Source: Actinomycetes bacterium
GTDB taxonomy: Bacteria > Actinomycetota > Acidimicrobiia > Acidimicrobiales > SZUA-35
DNA length: 53,730 nt
Direction of reading: 5' to 3'
Assembly (NCBI GenBank): GCA_024227975.1
Contig: JAAETV010000533.1
Location: forward strand, 1 to 53,730
Part shown: piece after piece, positions 24,460 to 33,865 of the stretch
Numbering within the stretch: the stretch's first letter is position 1
How the letters are laid out: every line of letters begins with the position of its first letter
Made by a program: the position numbers and the translations under genes
Notes under the pieces: generated by a model
Seen by the model: the letters and a program-made list of their open reading frames with translations, nothing else
Databases searched by the model: none
Told to the model about the DNA's origin: nothing

Positions 24460-25056
24460 CTATTGGCTGGGATAGACCTTGATCGAGACAAACCGGACCG
24501 GCGCATCGGGTACCGCGACTGGACCGTGGGCCACCTCGCCGTGGAGCTGCATGGTGTCGCCCTCGTAGAGGGTGAAGCTCCTGTTGCCGTACTGGTATTC
24601 GATCGAGCCGGAGAGGATGTGGATGAACTCGACGCCACTGTGCTGGTAGAGGGGGAACTCCTCGTCGATCTTGCTCAGGGTGGTGATCGTTGGCTCGATC
24701 ACCCGGGACGGGCCTCGCAGCGTCCCTAGGTCCTGATAAATCCGGTTGGGACTGCTGCCCTCGTGAAGGATCTCGTGGCCCTCACCCTTGCGGACGATGA
24801 CGATGTCGTGTTCCTCATCCAGGCCCCGGAACAGCGACGTGACCGGGACGTTGGCCGCGCTGGCCAGACGAACCAGGGTCGACAAACTGGGCGCGGTCTG
24901 ACCGTGCTCGATCTTGGACAGCATCCCCAGCGACAAGCCTGCCCGCTCTGCGAACCTGGCCATCGTCATGCCGAGGTCCTGGCGAAGCTCCCGAGCTCGG
25001 GCACCTACAGCTCGGCACACCTCGGCTGAGTCGATTTGGCGTCCTGCAGAGGTCAT
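24460..25056 (-). CDS. Second XRE-cupin regulator (paralogue of the one at 23821)
   Basis: A 198-residue protein with the same architecture: XRE helix-turn-helix at about residues 15-75 (LRQDLGMTMARFAERAGLSL, then SKIEHGQTAPSLSTLVRLA) and cupin at about 125-196 (FPLYQHSGVEFIHILSG, LYEGDTMQLHGEVAHGP). The recognition helix region is almost the same as in the neighbour (GLSLGMLSKIE versus GMSLGMLSKIE), so both may bind the same operator. It starts with an ATG that overlaps the LysR stop, so it is made with that regulator and reads away from the sox operon. Confidence 0.9.
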   Translation of the reverse strand: MTSAGRQIDSAEVCRAVGARARELRQDLGMTMARFAERAGLSLGMLSKIEHGQTAPSLSTLVRLASAANVPVTSLFRGLDEEHDIVIVRKGEGHEILHEGSSPNRIYQDLGTLRGPSRVIEPTITTLSKIDEEFPLYQHSGVEFIHILSGSIEYQYGNRSFTLYEGDTMQLHGEVAHGPVAVPDAPVRFVSIKVYPSQ

Positions 25057-26018
25057 ATTGTCGTGGATAGCTCCAGGCTAGCGTCACCAGCCAACCAGTT
25101 GGAGACGGCGTCGACGGCGGGGGATCGGGGCCGGTTGAAGGGGGTGTGGAGGTAGATGGGCCGACCGGTTGCAACCTGCTCCGCCACGGGACGAACCAGT
25201 ACACCGGTGGCGATGAGATCGGCAACGATGTGATCCCAGCCGAGGGCGATCCCATGCCCGGCCTGCACCGCCTGCAGGAGCACCGTGTAGTCGTTGGCCA
25301 CGGTTGTTCCCCGCTCGGGCCCGAGAGCGATCCCCATTGTCTCGAACCACAGTGCCCAGGTCAGGCGGGACCGGTGGCGCTCCTGGACGTGGAGTAGCGG
25401 CTGGCGAGCCAGCTGGGATAGGGATAGGGGTAGGGGACCGAGTGTCGCGGCGTGATCGGCCGAGCAGATCGGGTAGACGACCTCGTGGGCCACGGCCCAG
25501 CGCTCTTCGGAGGGCCATCTGCCCCGGCCGACGGGGATGAACAGATCGAGGGAATCTAGATCGAAGGTATTGGTGTCGCTGGTGATGCACCTCACTTCGA
25601 GATCGGGGTTGGCCAGCTTGAGCTGGGCCAGCCGGGGGATGAGCCAGTAGGCAGCTGTCGCCGTGGAAGCGCCAATCGTCACCGTTTGATTCGTCGCCCG
25701 GCGACGGCGACCTAGCTCGCCAATGCCCCCCTCGATCGTCGCCAGGCCGTGGCGTACGGCGTCGGCCAACACCCTGCCCGATTCGGTGAGCTCCACTCCC
25801 CGGTGCTGCCGCAGGAACAACGCCTCGCCGAGCATGCCTTCGAGCTGGCGGATGGCATGGCTGATGGCCGGCTGGCCGACGCCGAGCTCCTCGGCGGCCG
25901 CGGTGAAGCTGCCGTGGCGGGCGGCAGCGTCGAAACTGGCCAGGGCTGGGAGCCATCGGCGCGACTCAGCCGGCCCACGAATGTAGCTGACTCGAGTGCT
26001 GGCATCGATATCGCTCAT
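25053..26018 (-). CDS. LysR-type transcriptional regulator (GcvA-like)
   Basis: A 321-residue LysR protein: N-terminal winged helix-turn-helix (LPALASFDAAARHGSFTAAA, then GVGQPAISHAIRQLEG) and a substrate-binding domain that starts near residue 105 (NQTVTIGASTATAAYWLIPR). The opening motif is like that of GcvA, which controls glycine cleavage. It is divergent from soxB with only 59 bases between the starts, the classic arrangement for a LysR regulator of the adjacent operon; sarcosine, glycine or an N-methyl amino acid would be a sensible effector. It overlaps the second XRE-cupin gene by 4 bp. Confidence 0.92.
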   Translation of the reverse strand: MSDIDASTRVSYIRGPAESRRWLPALASFDAAARHGSFTAAAEELGVGQPAISHAIRQLEGMLGEALFLRQHRGVELTESGRVLADAVRHGLATIEGGIGELGRRRRATNQTVTIGASTATAAYWLIPRLAQLKLANPDLEVRCITSDTNTFDLDSLDLFIPVGRGRWPSEERWAVAHEVVYPICSADHAATLGPLPLSLSQLARQPLLHVQERHRSRLTWALWFETMGIALGPERGTTVANDYTVLLQAVQAGHGIALGWDHIVADLIATGVLVRPVAEQVATGRPIYLHTPFNRPRSPAVDAVSNWLAGDASLELSTTI

Positions 26019-26077
26019 GTCAGAGGCAGCATATTAGGCGTTCACAAGCGGCAGCCAGCGGTTCTAGGCTTCGCCCC

Positions 26078-27433
26078 ATGAATCCCATGAAGTTGTTGGC
26101 CACGACCCTCGGGAGCCGGAACGGCAAAAGGGCTGGTCGCCACTCGGGTCGGTACTCGGCGGCGGGCCTGGTGAAGCGGGGGGTGACGGGTGAGGCGTGG
26201 CCTCGGGCGTGGCGTCACCACGAGTTGGGATCGGCCTACGATGTTGTCATCGTTGGTGCCGGTGTCCATGGCTTGGCCGCCGCCTACTACCTGGCAGCCA
26301 ACCACGGCATCACTCGGGTTGCCGTGCTCGACAAGGGCTATGTCGGTGGCGGCGGGTCTGGTCGCAATACGGCGATCGTCCGGTCGAACTACCTGACCCC
26401 GGAGGGGGTTGCGTTCTACGACCGGTCGCTCGAGCTCTACAACACGATGGCGAGCGATCTGAACATCAACGTGATGTTCTCCGAGCGGGGCCATCTCACG
26501 CTGGCCCACACCGACTCGGCCCTTCGGACGATGCGGTGGCGGGCCGAGGTCAACAAGCTGCAGAACATCGATTCCAGCGTGATCGGGCCCGACGAGGTGA
26601 AGGCGCTGGCTCCCAGCATCAACACCTCCAGCCACTCCCGATACCCGATCCTGGGTGCCCTGTACCACCCACCAGGGGGGACGATCCGCCACGATGCGGT
26701 CAACTGGGGCTATGCCCGCGGGGCCGACGCCTTGGGGGTCGAGATCCACCAGAACACCGAGGTGCTCGACATCATCATCGAGGGTGGTGAGGGGGGTGCA
26801 ACGGCCAACGACGGGAAGGGTGCCGGTGGTCGGGTGACCGGGGTCAGGACGAGCCGGGGCGACATTGCCACTCCGGTTGTTCTCAATGCCACCGCGGGGT
26901 GGGCGTCGCTGATCGCGGCGATGGCGGGGGTGAAGCTCCCGATAACGACCCATCCCCTGCAGGCGGCGGTAACCGAGCCGGTGAAGATGTTCCTGCCAAC
27001 CGTCATCGTTTCCGGCTCACTGCACGTGTACGTGAGCCAGACCGATCGAGGGGAGCTGGTGTTCGGGGCATCGGTCAACCCCTTCGCCACCTATGACGTA
27101 CGGGGCAGCCTTGATTTCACCGAGGAATTGGCCGGCCATGTCCTGGAGCTCATGCCGGGGATCTCCAAGATGCGCCTACTCCGCCAATGGGCCGGCCTCT
27201 GCGACATGACTCCCGATTACTCACCGGTGATGGGGTTCACCCCGGTTGACGGCTTCCTGTGCGACGTCGGGTGGGGCACGTACGGGTTCAAAGCCGGCCC
27301 GGTTTCGGGGGAACAGATGGCGGAGTGCATCGCCACCTCCTCGGTGCCGAAGCTGATCGCCCCATTCGCCCTCGACCGGTTCCCCGCCGGTCGCCTGGTT
27401 GGTGAGAAGGGCGCAGCGGCCGTCGGCCACTGA
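26078..27433 (+). CDS. soxB: Sarcosine oxidase / N-methylglutamate dehydrogenase, beta (SoxB/MgdA-like) subunit
   Basis: A 451-residue flavoprotein. FAD-binding loop YDVVIVGAGVHGLAAAYYLA is at about residues 54-73. H205 in GGTIRHDAVNWGYARGAD matches the histidine that carries covalent FMN in heterotetrameric sarcosine oxidases. The C-terminal part LRQWAGLCDMTPDYSPVMG completes the DAO fold. It is longer than usual (about 405-420): about 20-25 extra N-terminal residues and a Gly-rich insert near residue 235-250. It is first of soxBDAG. The complex oxidises N-methyl amino acids and hands the methyl carbon to THF. Sarcosine and N-methylglutamate are both possible; the nearby gmaS and mgsABC favour the latter. 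Confidence 0.9.
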   Translation: MNPMKLLATTLGSRNGKRAGRHSGRYSAAGLVKRGVTGEAWPRAWRHHELGSAYDVVIVGAGVHGLAAAYYLAANHGITRVAVLDKGYVGGGGSGRNTAIVRSNYLTPEGVAFYDRSLELYNTMASDLNINVMFSERGHLTLAHTDSALRTMRWRAEVNKLQNIDSSVIGPDEVKALAPSINTSSHSRYPILGALYHPPGGTIRHDAVNWGYARGADALGVEIHQNTEVLDIIIEGGEGGATANDGKGAGGRVTGVRTSRGDIATPVVLNATAGWASLIAAMAGVKLPITTHPLQAAVTEPVKMFLPTVIVSGSLHVYVSQTDRGELVFGASVNPFATYDVRGSLDFTEELAGHVLELMPGISKMRLLRQWAGLCDMTPDYSPVMGFTPVDGFLCDVGWGTYGFKAGPVSGEQMAECIATSSVPKLIAPFALDRFPAGRLVGEKGAAAVGH

Positions 27434-27459
27434 CGCCACTGACAAGAAAGGACAAGACG

Positions 27460-27729
27460 ATGCTGCTCGTTCCCTGCCCCAACTGCGGTCCCCGCAACGC
27501 TGCCGATCTGCGCTACGTCGGTGAGAGCCCAGCCCGACCCGACCCCGCCGGTACCGATCCGGAATCGTGGCGCCACTACCTCTATCTCCGTGACAACCCG
27601 GCGGGTTGGCTGGCCGAGCTGTGGTACTGCCGGGCCGGGTGCCGGCGCTACTTCACCACCGAGCGTCACACGGTGACCAACGAGTTCCGTGAGTCACCGC
27701 TGCCGTTCGCCAAAGGAAGGCGATCATGA
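27460..27729 (+). CDS. soxD: Sarcosine oxidase delta (SoxD) subunit, zinc-binding
   Basis: An 89-residue protein starting MLLVPCPNCGPRN. C6 and C9 match two zinc ligands of SoxD. The C-terminal pair in corynebacterial enzymes is a His and a Cys; here the segment reads WYCRAGCRRYF, giving C57 and C61, so the usual His appears replaced by Cys. The site would then be Cys4, still suitable for zinc. The subunit is structural in the complex. AAGAAAGGAC lies before the ATG, and its stop overlaps the soxA start by 4 bp (ATGA). Confidence 0.92.
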   Translation: MLLVPCPNCGPRNAADLRYVGESPARPDPAGTDPESWRHYLYLRDNPAGWLAELWYCRAGCRRYFTTERHTVTNEFRESPLPFAKGRRS

Positions 27730-30575
27730 CCATGCGTCTAGCCCCGCGACCTTCGGAGCTGATCGATCGGACCGTCCCTCTCCGCTTCCGGTGGAACGGT
27801 TCCTCGGTGACCGGGTACCAGGGCGACACGATCGTGTCGGCCCTTGCTGCCAACGGTGAGCGGATCTTCTCCCGATCTATGAAGTACCACCGGCCCCGGG
27901 GGATTCTGACTGCCGACTATTGGGATCCCAACTGCTGGTTCCAGGTCGGTGACGAGCCGAACGTGCGTGCGGCCCATCGCTTGCTAGCCGAGGGGATGGA
28001 CGTGTCGGCTCCGAACGCATGGCCTTCGCTCCGGTTCGATCTCCGGGCCGCCAACGGGCTGGCGTCGCGGTTCCTCACTGCGGGTTTCTACTACAAGACG
28101 TTCATGAAGCCAGCCCCGCTGTGGCCGATCTACGAGAAGGTACTGGCCACCTTTGCTCCCGGTGGCACCGTCGACCTCGACACCCCTCACGGCTACTACG
28201 ACAAGCGCTACGCCCACCCTGACGTGGTCGTGGCCGGTGCCGGTCCAGCCGGACTGGCTGCCGCCCTGGCTGCAGCCGACCGGGGAGCGGAAGTGATGCT
28301 GGTCGAGCACACCCACCACCTCGGCGGTCACCTCCTGCTCGGTGAGGAGCACGAGCGATCAGTGGCCGCCGAGCTGGCCGGCGCGGTGGCTGAGCACCCA
28401 TGGATCGAGGTGTTGACCGATTCCACCGTCACCGGGCGCTACGACGACAACTGGGTGGCGGTGGTCCAGCGCTCCCACCCGATGGCCATCGAGCGGCTGA
28501 TCAAGGCCCGAGCCAAAGTGCTCGTTGTTGCGCCGGGGCTGATCGAGAGGCCCTATGTGTTCAGCGGCAACGACCGTCCCGGGGTCATGTTGTCGGGGGC
28601 GGTTCGCCGACTGGTCGATCTGTACTCGGTGAAGCCGGGGGAGCGGGCTGTCGTGGTGACGGCCAACGCCTCGGGTGACGCTGCCGTCACCAGCCTGGAA
28701 CGGGCCGGAGTCGACGTGGTCAGGGTCGTCGACGCCAGAGCGGGCCAGACCGTCAAGACGGCCGGGGGCTCACCGAAGTCGGTGGCATCGGTCGAGCTCG
28801 GCGACGGTTCAACGGTTGACGCTGATCTCCTGGTCACCGCGGTCGGGTGGACGGCACCGACCTCACTGCTCAACATGGCTGGCGACCGTCCGGTCTACGA
28901 TCCGGCCGGCGCTCGCTTCGTTCCTGGTGGGCAGGTCCCGGACAGTGTTCTGGCCACCGGCGGCCTGGTCGGTGATGGCTCGCTCGACGAGCTGCTGGCC
29001 CACGGCCGGGCGACCGGGGAGCTGGCCGCCGGCAGGGCAGCGGTCGTCGCCGCCACCATCCGGGGTGCGACTGCTCGGGCCAAGCCGCTTGAGGGGCCGG
29101 TCCCCGAGCTTCCCGATGATGCCCGTCCGGTCTTGGGGCCCCAGCCCCATCCCGAGCTGTTCCGGTCGAGCACCCATGGCATCGTCGACTACTCAGAGGA
29201 CATCAGCTCGAAGGATCTGATGGCAGCGGCAGCCGAGGGATACGACTCGGTGGAGTTGGTCAAGCGCTACACGACCTCGACCATGGGGCCTGAGCAGGGC
29301 AAACTGGAGACGGTCAACACCGTTGCGGTGCTGGCCGAGGCCCTGGGGGAGACGATCGCCGAGGTCGGGACGACCGTCTGGCGGCCACCGTTCGCTCCGA
29401 TCACCCTTGGTGCCCTCGGGGGGCGGGTCTTCGAGCCGACCCGGGTGTCGTCGATCCAGCCCTGGCACGAAGCCAATGGCGCTACGCCGATCTTGGCCGG
29501 TCAGTGGATCCGGCCCGACCACTACGGCGACCCGGCAACCGAGGTCCGCAACGTCCGCAACAACGTTGGCATCATCGACGTCACCCCGCTCGGCAAGCTC
29601 GACCTCCGGGGGGCCGACGTGCCCAAGCTGCTGAGCCTGCTCTACACCAACAAATGGATGAAGCTCCCGATCGGCGGGGTCCGCTACGGCGTCATGTGCG
29701 CCGAGGATGGGGTGGTGATGGACGACGGTGTGACCGGTCGCCTCGGTGAGGGGCACTTCTTGATGAGCACCACCTCGTCGGGAGCGGGCGCGATCTGGGA
29801 GTGGGCCGAGAACTGGCTCCAGACGATGCACCCCGACTGGGAGGTCGTCATCACGCCGGTGACCACCGCCTATACATCGATCAATGTCGCTGGGCCGAAG
29901 AGCCGCGAGCTGATGGTCCGCCTCACCGATGTCGACCTCGACCCCGTGGCGTTCCCATACATGAACGTCAGGCAAGGGACCATCGCCGGCACCGATGGTT
30001 GTGTCATGTGGCGGATCGGGTTCACCGGAGAGCTCAGCTACGAGCTCCACGTTCCTGCCGGTCATGGCCTGCACGTGTGGGAGGCTCTGTTGGAACACGG
30101 TGCCGGTCTTGGGATCGTGCCGTTCGGGCTCGAAGCCCAGCGGATCATGCGCTTGGAGAAGGGGCACTTCATCGTGGGCCAGGACACCGACGGCCTGACC
30201 AAGATGCCATCGACCGGGCTCGGCATGCTCGTCAAACACGACAAGGACGATTTCGTCGGCAAGCCTGAGCTGGCCTGGAGCGCTGATGAGCCTTTGCCGA
30301 AGCTCGTTGCCATCCAGCCGACCGATCCTTCGATCGTTCCCGATGAGGCCTGCCAGATAGTCAGGGCTGGGACCAATGAGATCCTCGGGCGCATCACCTC
30401 ATCTCGCTACTCGCCGACACTCGAACGCTCCATCTGCCTCGGACAGGTCCTTCCCGAGGCGGCCGAGCCAGGAAGCGAGCTGACGGTCGCCCTGACTGAT
30501 GGCACCCGCATCTCGGCCCGGGTCATGGAGCACCACGCCCACTTCGATCCGGAAGGAGAGCGCCTCCGTGTCTGA
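27726..30575 (+). CDS. soxA: Sarcosine oxidase alpha (SoxA) subunit / N-methylglutamate dehydrogenase large subunit
   Basis: A 949-residue protein with three parts: an N-terminal ferredoxin-fold region without cysteine ligands (residues 15-100, YQGDTIVSALAANGERIFSR); an NAD-binding Rossmann region with VVVAGAGPAGLAAALAAADRG near residue 168 and a second nucleotide fold to about 460; and a C-terminal folate-binding GcvT-like domain from about residue 560 (NVGIIDVTPLGKLDLRG, WRIGFTGELSYELHVPAG, PFGLEAQRIMRLEKGH). This last part takes the methylene group onto THF. The length is normal for SoxA (about 960-1000). It overlaps soxD and soxG at its ends. Confidence 0.95.
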   Translation: MTMRLAPRPSELIDRTVPLRFRWNGSSVTGYQGDTIVSALAANGERIFSRSMKYHRPRGILTADYWDPNCWFQVGDEPNVRAAHRLLAEGMDVSAPNAWPSLRFDLRAANGLASRFLTAGFYYKTFMKPAPLWPIYEKVLATFAPGGTVDLDTPHGYYDKRYAHPDVVVAGAGPAGLAAALAAADRGAEVMLVEHTHHLGGHLLLGEEHERSVAAELAGAVAEHPWIEVLTDSTVTGRYDDNWVAVVQRSHPMAIERLIKARAKVLVVAPGLIERPYVFSGNDRPGVMLSGAVRRLVDLYSVKPGERAVVVTANASGDAAVTSLERAGVDVVRVVDARAGQTVKTAGGSPKSVASVELGDGSTVDADLLVTAVGWTAPTSLLNMAGDRPVYDPAGARFVPGGQVPDSVLATGGLVGDGSLDELLAHGRATGELAAGRAAVVAATIRGATARAKPLEGPVPELPDDARPVLGPQPHPELFRSSTHGIVDYSEDISSKDLMAAAAEGYDSVELVKRYTTSTMGPEQGKLETVNTVAVLAEALGETIAEVGTTVWRPPFAPITLGALGGRVFEPTRVSSIQPWHEANGATPILAGQWIRPDHYGDPATEVRNVRNNVGIIDVTPLGKLDLRGADVPKLLSLLYTNKWMKLPIGGVRYGVMCAEDGVVMDDGVTGRLGEGHFLMSTTSSGAGAIWEWAENWLQTMHPDWEVVITPVTTAYTSINVAGPKSRELMVRLTDVDLDPVAFPYMNVRQGTIAGTDGCVMWRIGFTGELSYELHVPAGHGLHVWEALLEHGAGLGIVPFGLEAQRIMRLEKGHFIVGQDTDGLTKMPSTGLGMLVKHDKDDFVGKPELAWSADEPLPKLVAIQPTDPSIVPDEACQIVRAGTNEILGRITSSRYSPTLERSICLGQVLPEAAEPGSELTVALTDGTRISARVMEHHAHFDPEGERLRV

Positions 30576-31098
30576 CACCCCGACGTTCGCCAGTTCCATC
30601 CTGACCACCGAGGTCGTCGAAGACGAGGCCCCACTCGAGCTCAACGACCTCAGCCACCTGACCAAGGTCGTGGTCAAAGCCACCCCGGTTCACCCCTCTC
30701 GGCTTGAACCGACATTCGGCTCGAGTGCGGTGGTGGGGGATGCCCTCGTCTGCGGGAGTCGACCCGACGAGTGGCTCGTGCTCGGTCCCGCCGATGCCGT
30801 CGCCGCCGTCGTCGATGGCGCCGGTGGTCATTGTGTCGATCTGACCCATGGCCGGGTGCTGATCGAGGTGGTCGGGACGGTCGCCACCTCCATGCTGGAG
30901 AAGGTCTGTGGCCTCGACTGGACCGACGACATGATGCCCGACGGGGCCGTCACATCGGCCTCGGTGGCCAAAGTCTCATGTGATGTCATCCGCTGTGACA
31001 ACGACGGGGAGCCGGCCTACCTGATTGCTGCCGACCGGTCGTTCGGCCAATACCTCTACGACGCTCTAGCTGACGCCGCGGCCGAATTCAGACGCTGA
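30568..31098 (+). CDS. soxG: Sarcosine oxidase gamma (SoxG) subunit
   Basis: A 176-residue protein with a GcvT-like fold fragment, typical of SoxG: SRPDEWLVLGPADAVAAVV near residue 68, then a VDLTHGRVLIEVVG segment and DRSFGQYLYDALAD at the end. GGAAGGAG precedes the GTG start, which overlaps the soxA stop. It closes the soxBDAG operon. The CHAT gene that follows is convergent. SoxG contributes to the folate/FMN interface of the complex and has no activity of its own. Confidence 0.92.
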   Translation: MSDTPTFASSILTTEVVEDEAPLELNDLSHLTKVVVKATPVHPSRLEPTFGSSAVVGDALVCGSRPDEWLVLGPADAVAAVVDGAGGHCVDLTHGRVLIEVVGTVATSMLEKVCGLDWTDDMMPDGAVTSASVAKVSCDVIRCDNDGEPAYLIAADRSFGQYLYDALADAAAEFRR

Positions 31099-31141
31099 GC
31101 GGCGTCCAAGGGCAGCTCCACGAGCCCTCCTCCAGGACCGT

Positions 31142-33763
31142 CTACTGCGCTGTCGCCAGCATCATCGGGGTACGGGTCGATCGACCACCGAACACCTGGA
31201 ACGCGGCCGCGGCGGCGAAACATCGTGGATCATCCGAGCTGAGCACGCTGGTCCGCGCCTGCAGCATCGCTTCGTCGACCGAACCTCCAGCGGCCAAGCT
31301 GCTGTGCAGTTTCAGTGAAACATCTACGGCGGCGCGGTCGTTCACCACCACCGAGGGGGCGATCACGATCCGAGCCCCAAGATGTCGGAGCTCGGTTGCT
31401 GTCCCGACCACCACACCCTCGTCGCTTCCGACTGCGGCCCCAGTGGCCGCGTCGCACGAAGCAAGCACCACCACGGTCGGCAACTGCTCCAACTCGGACA
31501 GCTCGAGAATCGACAGTGGCCCATCGGCAAACCACAACGACGAGAAGAACGGGTTGTCAGCCCGGAACGCACCATGGGCTGCAATGTGTACCAGATCTGC
31601 CGTCGCAAGCAGGGTCATCGCATGGCCGCACGTGGCTATGCCGCCCGCCCGCTCACCCAGCCGCCACAGAGCGGCGATGGCGTCGAGCTCGTCGCCCGCC
31701 CGGGCCAGGCCCGGCCCTTCGAGCAGCCCGATCTGGCCAACCCGTGGCTGCTGACGTTCGGCGTCCCACTCTGTGAGGCCCGGTGCCAGCGTGACCGACC
31801 GATTCCGCAGCGACGGCAAGGCCCCCCATACAACGTCGTGCAGCGAGGTGGGCGGGGTCACGACGAACCGCTCTGCATCCGCGACGGGGAGCACCTCGAT
31901 CAGCATCCGACTCAGATCAGCACTGGCTTCGGCCAGTGCCGCCAAATGACGGTCGACCTGACCGGTCCGCTCATCGGCTAGGCGTCGCAGGGCTCGCCGC
32001 TGGACCCGGATCAGGGGACGGGCCGCAGCAACCGGGGCCACGTCGACCAGCGTGGTCGACGGGCCGAAGCGGGCGATACCGAGGATTCGCTGGTCGTGGA
32101 CGGCGAACGTCACATAAGCGGTGTCGGCTGGCAGCTCGACATCGGTGGCGGCTGTCGCTCCCGGCCCACTGGTTCGCTCGGCCGTCTGGGACCGGCGACG
32201 GCCCAGGATCCGACGTTCCAGCCGCTGAACGGTGGCCGCCGCCTCGGCCACATTGCCGCCTTCGAGCTTGACCTGGTCGAGGGCGACCCGGGCCGCCCTC
32301 AACTGCCCCAGTTGGTCACTATCGACTCCAGCCTCACGGTCGGGCCCGCTTCTCGGCCGCCGCGCCACCCGGATCCGCTCCAGCACGCCCAGAACGACGG
32401 GAGCCGGATCGTCCGAGCCGAGGGCCAGCGATACTGCAGCATCTCGGATGGGGCGGGCCCGGTGGGTGAGGACCGCTCGTATCTCGACCGACCCGAGGAG
32501 GTCCCGTTGCTGGCCCAGTGCTTCGAGCGCTGCGTCGAGCGCTTGGTCACCGGCTTCGGCGTCGGCCTCTATCTCGGCTCTGACCAGCGCCCCCAGCGCC
32601 CGGTTGACAGGGTCGACGTGCAACCCGGTAGTGAGCGCCTCGACGTCAGTCATGAGGTCCTTGGCTGCTTCGGGATCAACCCGGCGGAGCTGGAAGGCTC
32701 TGTTGAGGGCGAACTCGTATGCCTCCCGGACCCACCCGGCGGCCAGGAACTGCTCGACGCCGTCGGCCAATACGTCCTCGGTGTCGAGGCCGATCTCGGA
32801 GGCAAGGTACGCGGCCCGTAGCACCCACGGGGCTTGGCCCAGCCGGTTGGCCAGCTCCACACCCCGTTGGAGAGCCCGGGCGGCCCCGTTCAGCTCCCCC
32901 AGCTTGAGCAGCGACTCGGCCAGCATCACCCGAGCTTGGGTCTCCAGCATCTGGTTGTGGCCGGCGGCGGCCGATCGCGCCGCCCGTTCGGTGGCATCGA
33001 CGGCTTCGACAGCCAGGCCGACGTCGAGCAGAGTGCGGGCGTGGTCGAGTTCGAGCACAGCAACGAGGAGATCCACGTCACCGAGCTGTTCGAAACTGAC
33101 CCGAGCACTCTCGTACCAGCGGAGAGCGGGGGCGAACCTCCCCCGGCGCGACTCGAGGTCGCCGAGATTCCCCTCGATCCCAGCCGCCACTACTTTCTGG
33201 CCCGTGACCACTGTCTTGTCTCGGGCCTGGTCGTACCAGCGCTCGGCCTCGTCGAGGTGGCCCATCATCGACGCCACCGCCCCCAGGTTGACCATCGTGC
33301 GGGTCTCACGGTTGTGGTCTCCCGCGTCTCTGAGCAGAGCGAGCGCCTCCTCCATCTGACTCATGGCTTCTGGCAGCCGACCCAACTCGGTGAGGATGAT
33401 CCCCCTCTGGTTGCGGAGCTGGCCGGCGTGACCTGCTTCCAGCTCCAAGGCTGGATCATCCAGCATGAGCAGGGCCTCGTCGGGCTTGCCCTCTTTACTC
33501 AAAGCTGGGGCCAAAGTGAGGAAGATCTCAGTCAAAGTGGCCGGTTCCTCGGCCAGGGGGACTGCCTCTTGAAGTAGTCGGACGGCGTCCGTCATCTGGT
33601 TGGCGTAGTAGGCCGAACGACCAACAACGAGAAGGGCATCAGCGCGCTCGGCACTGGTAACTGAGTCGGATTTTAGGATTATCTGAGCGGTACTCAATGC
33701 GTCCGCCGGTGCAGCGTAGACTTGCTCGGCGTAACCGGCAGCCCCTTCTTCTCTGTCGCTCAC
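31142..33763 (-). CDS. TPR-repeat CHAT-domain cysteine peptidase, locus A
   Basis: An 873-residue protein. Residues 1 to about 400 are tetratricopeptide-like helical repeats (AERADALLVVGRSAYYANQM, then TEIFLTLAPALSKEGKPDEA and LRNQRGIILTELGRLPEAMS). Residues 560-860 form a CHAT (caspase-HetF-like) domain: H730 in VHIAAHGAFRADNPFFS and C770 in VVLASCDAATG make the His-Cys dyad, 40 residues apart. No signal peptide, so cytoplasmic. CHAT proteins cut specific partner proteins when the TPR part senses a signal. It is divergent from the subtilase-sigma-small protein operon; the four genes have counterparts at 47.2-52.7 kb. Confidence 0.9.
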   Translation of the reverse strand: MSDREEGAAGYAEQVYAAPADALSTAQIILKSDSVTSAERADALLVVGRSAYYANQMTDAVRLLQEAVPLAEEPATLTEIFLTLAPALSKEGKPDEALLMLDDPALELEAGHAGQLRNQRGIILTELGRLPEAMSQMEEALALLRDAGDHNRETRTMVNLGAVASMMGHLDEAERWYDQARDKTVVTGQKVVAAGIEGNLGDLESRRGRFAPALRWYESARVSFEQLGDVDLLVAVLELDHARTLLDVGLAVEAVDATERAARSAAAGHNQMLETQARVMLAESLLKLGELNGAARALQRGVELANRLGQAPWVLRAAYLASEIGLDTEDVLADGVEQFLAAGWVREAYEFALNRAFQLRRVDPEAAKDLMTDVEALTTGLHVDPVNRALGALVRAEIEADAEAGDQALDAALEALGQQRDLLGSVEIRAVLTHRARPIRDAAVSLALGSDDPAPVVLGVLERIRVARRPRSGPDREAGVDSDQLGQLRAARVALDQVKLEGGNVAEAAATVQRLERRILGRRRSQTAERTSGPGATAATDVELPADTAYVTFAVHDQRILGIARFGPSTTLVDVAPVAAARPLIRVQRRALRRLADERTGQVDRHLAALAEASADLSRMLIEVLPVADAERFVVTPPTSLHDVVWGALPSLRNRSVTLAPGLTEWDAERQQPRVGQIGLLEGPGLARAGDELDAIAALWRLGERAGGIATCGHAMTLLATADLVHIAAHGAFRADNPFFSSLWFADGPLSILELSELEQLPTVVVLASCDAATGAAVGSDEGVVVGTATELRHLGARIVIAPSVVVNDRAAVDVSLKLHSSLAAGGSVDEAMLQARTSVLSSDDPRCFAAAAAFQVFGGRSTRTPMMLATAQ

Positions 33764-33813
33764 TTGCCCCCTTGCGAGTCGGGTTGTTAGGCGTTTTCCC
33801 GGATTTCGTGTAT

Positions 33814-33842
33814 CTCAACTCAGAGATGACACTCAACTGAGA
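33814..33842 (+). promoter_or_regulatory. Direct repeat in the CHAT/subtilase divergent promoter, locus A
   Basis: CTCAACTCAGA (33814-33824) and CTCAACTGAGA (33832-33842) match at 10 of 11 positions, with starts 18 bp apart. They lie 24 bases before the subtilase start in a 102-bp divergent region. CAACT-type boxes recall the AAC core of ECF sigma -35 elements, so autoregulation by the locus A sigma factor is possible. No similar pair is seen upstream of the sigma gene of locus B. Confidence 0.35.
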
Positions 33843-33865
33843 AACCACAAAGGAGTGGGTGCACC

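Noticed and set aside
31099..31141. Possible terminator between soxG and the CHAT gene
   Set aside because: Only a short, bulged stem (GGG...CTC/GAG...CCC) is present, too weak to call.
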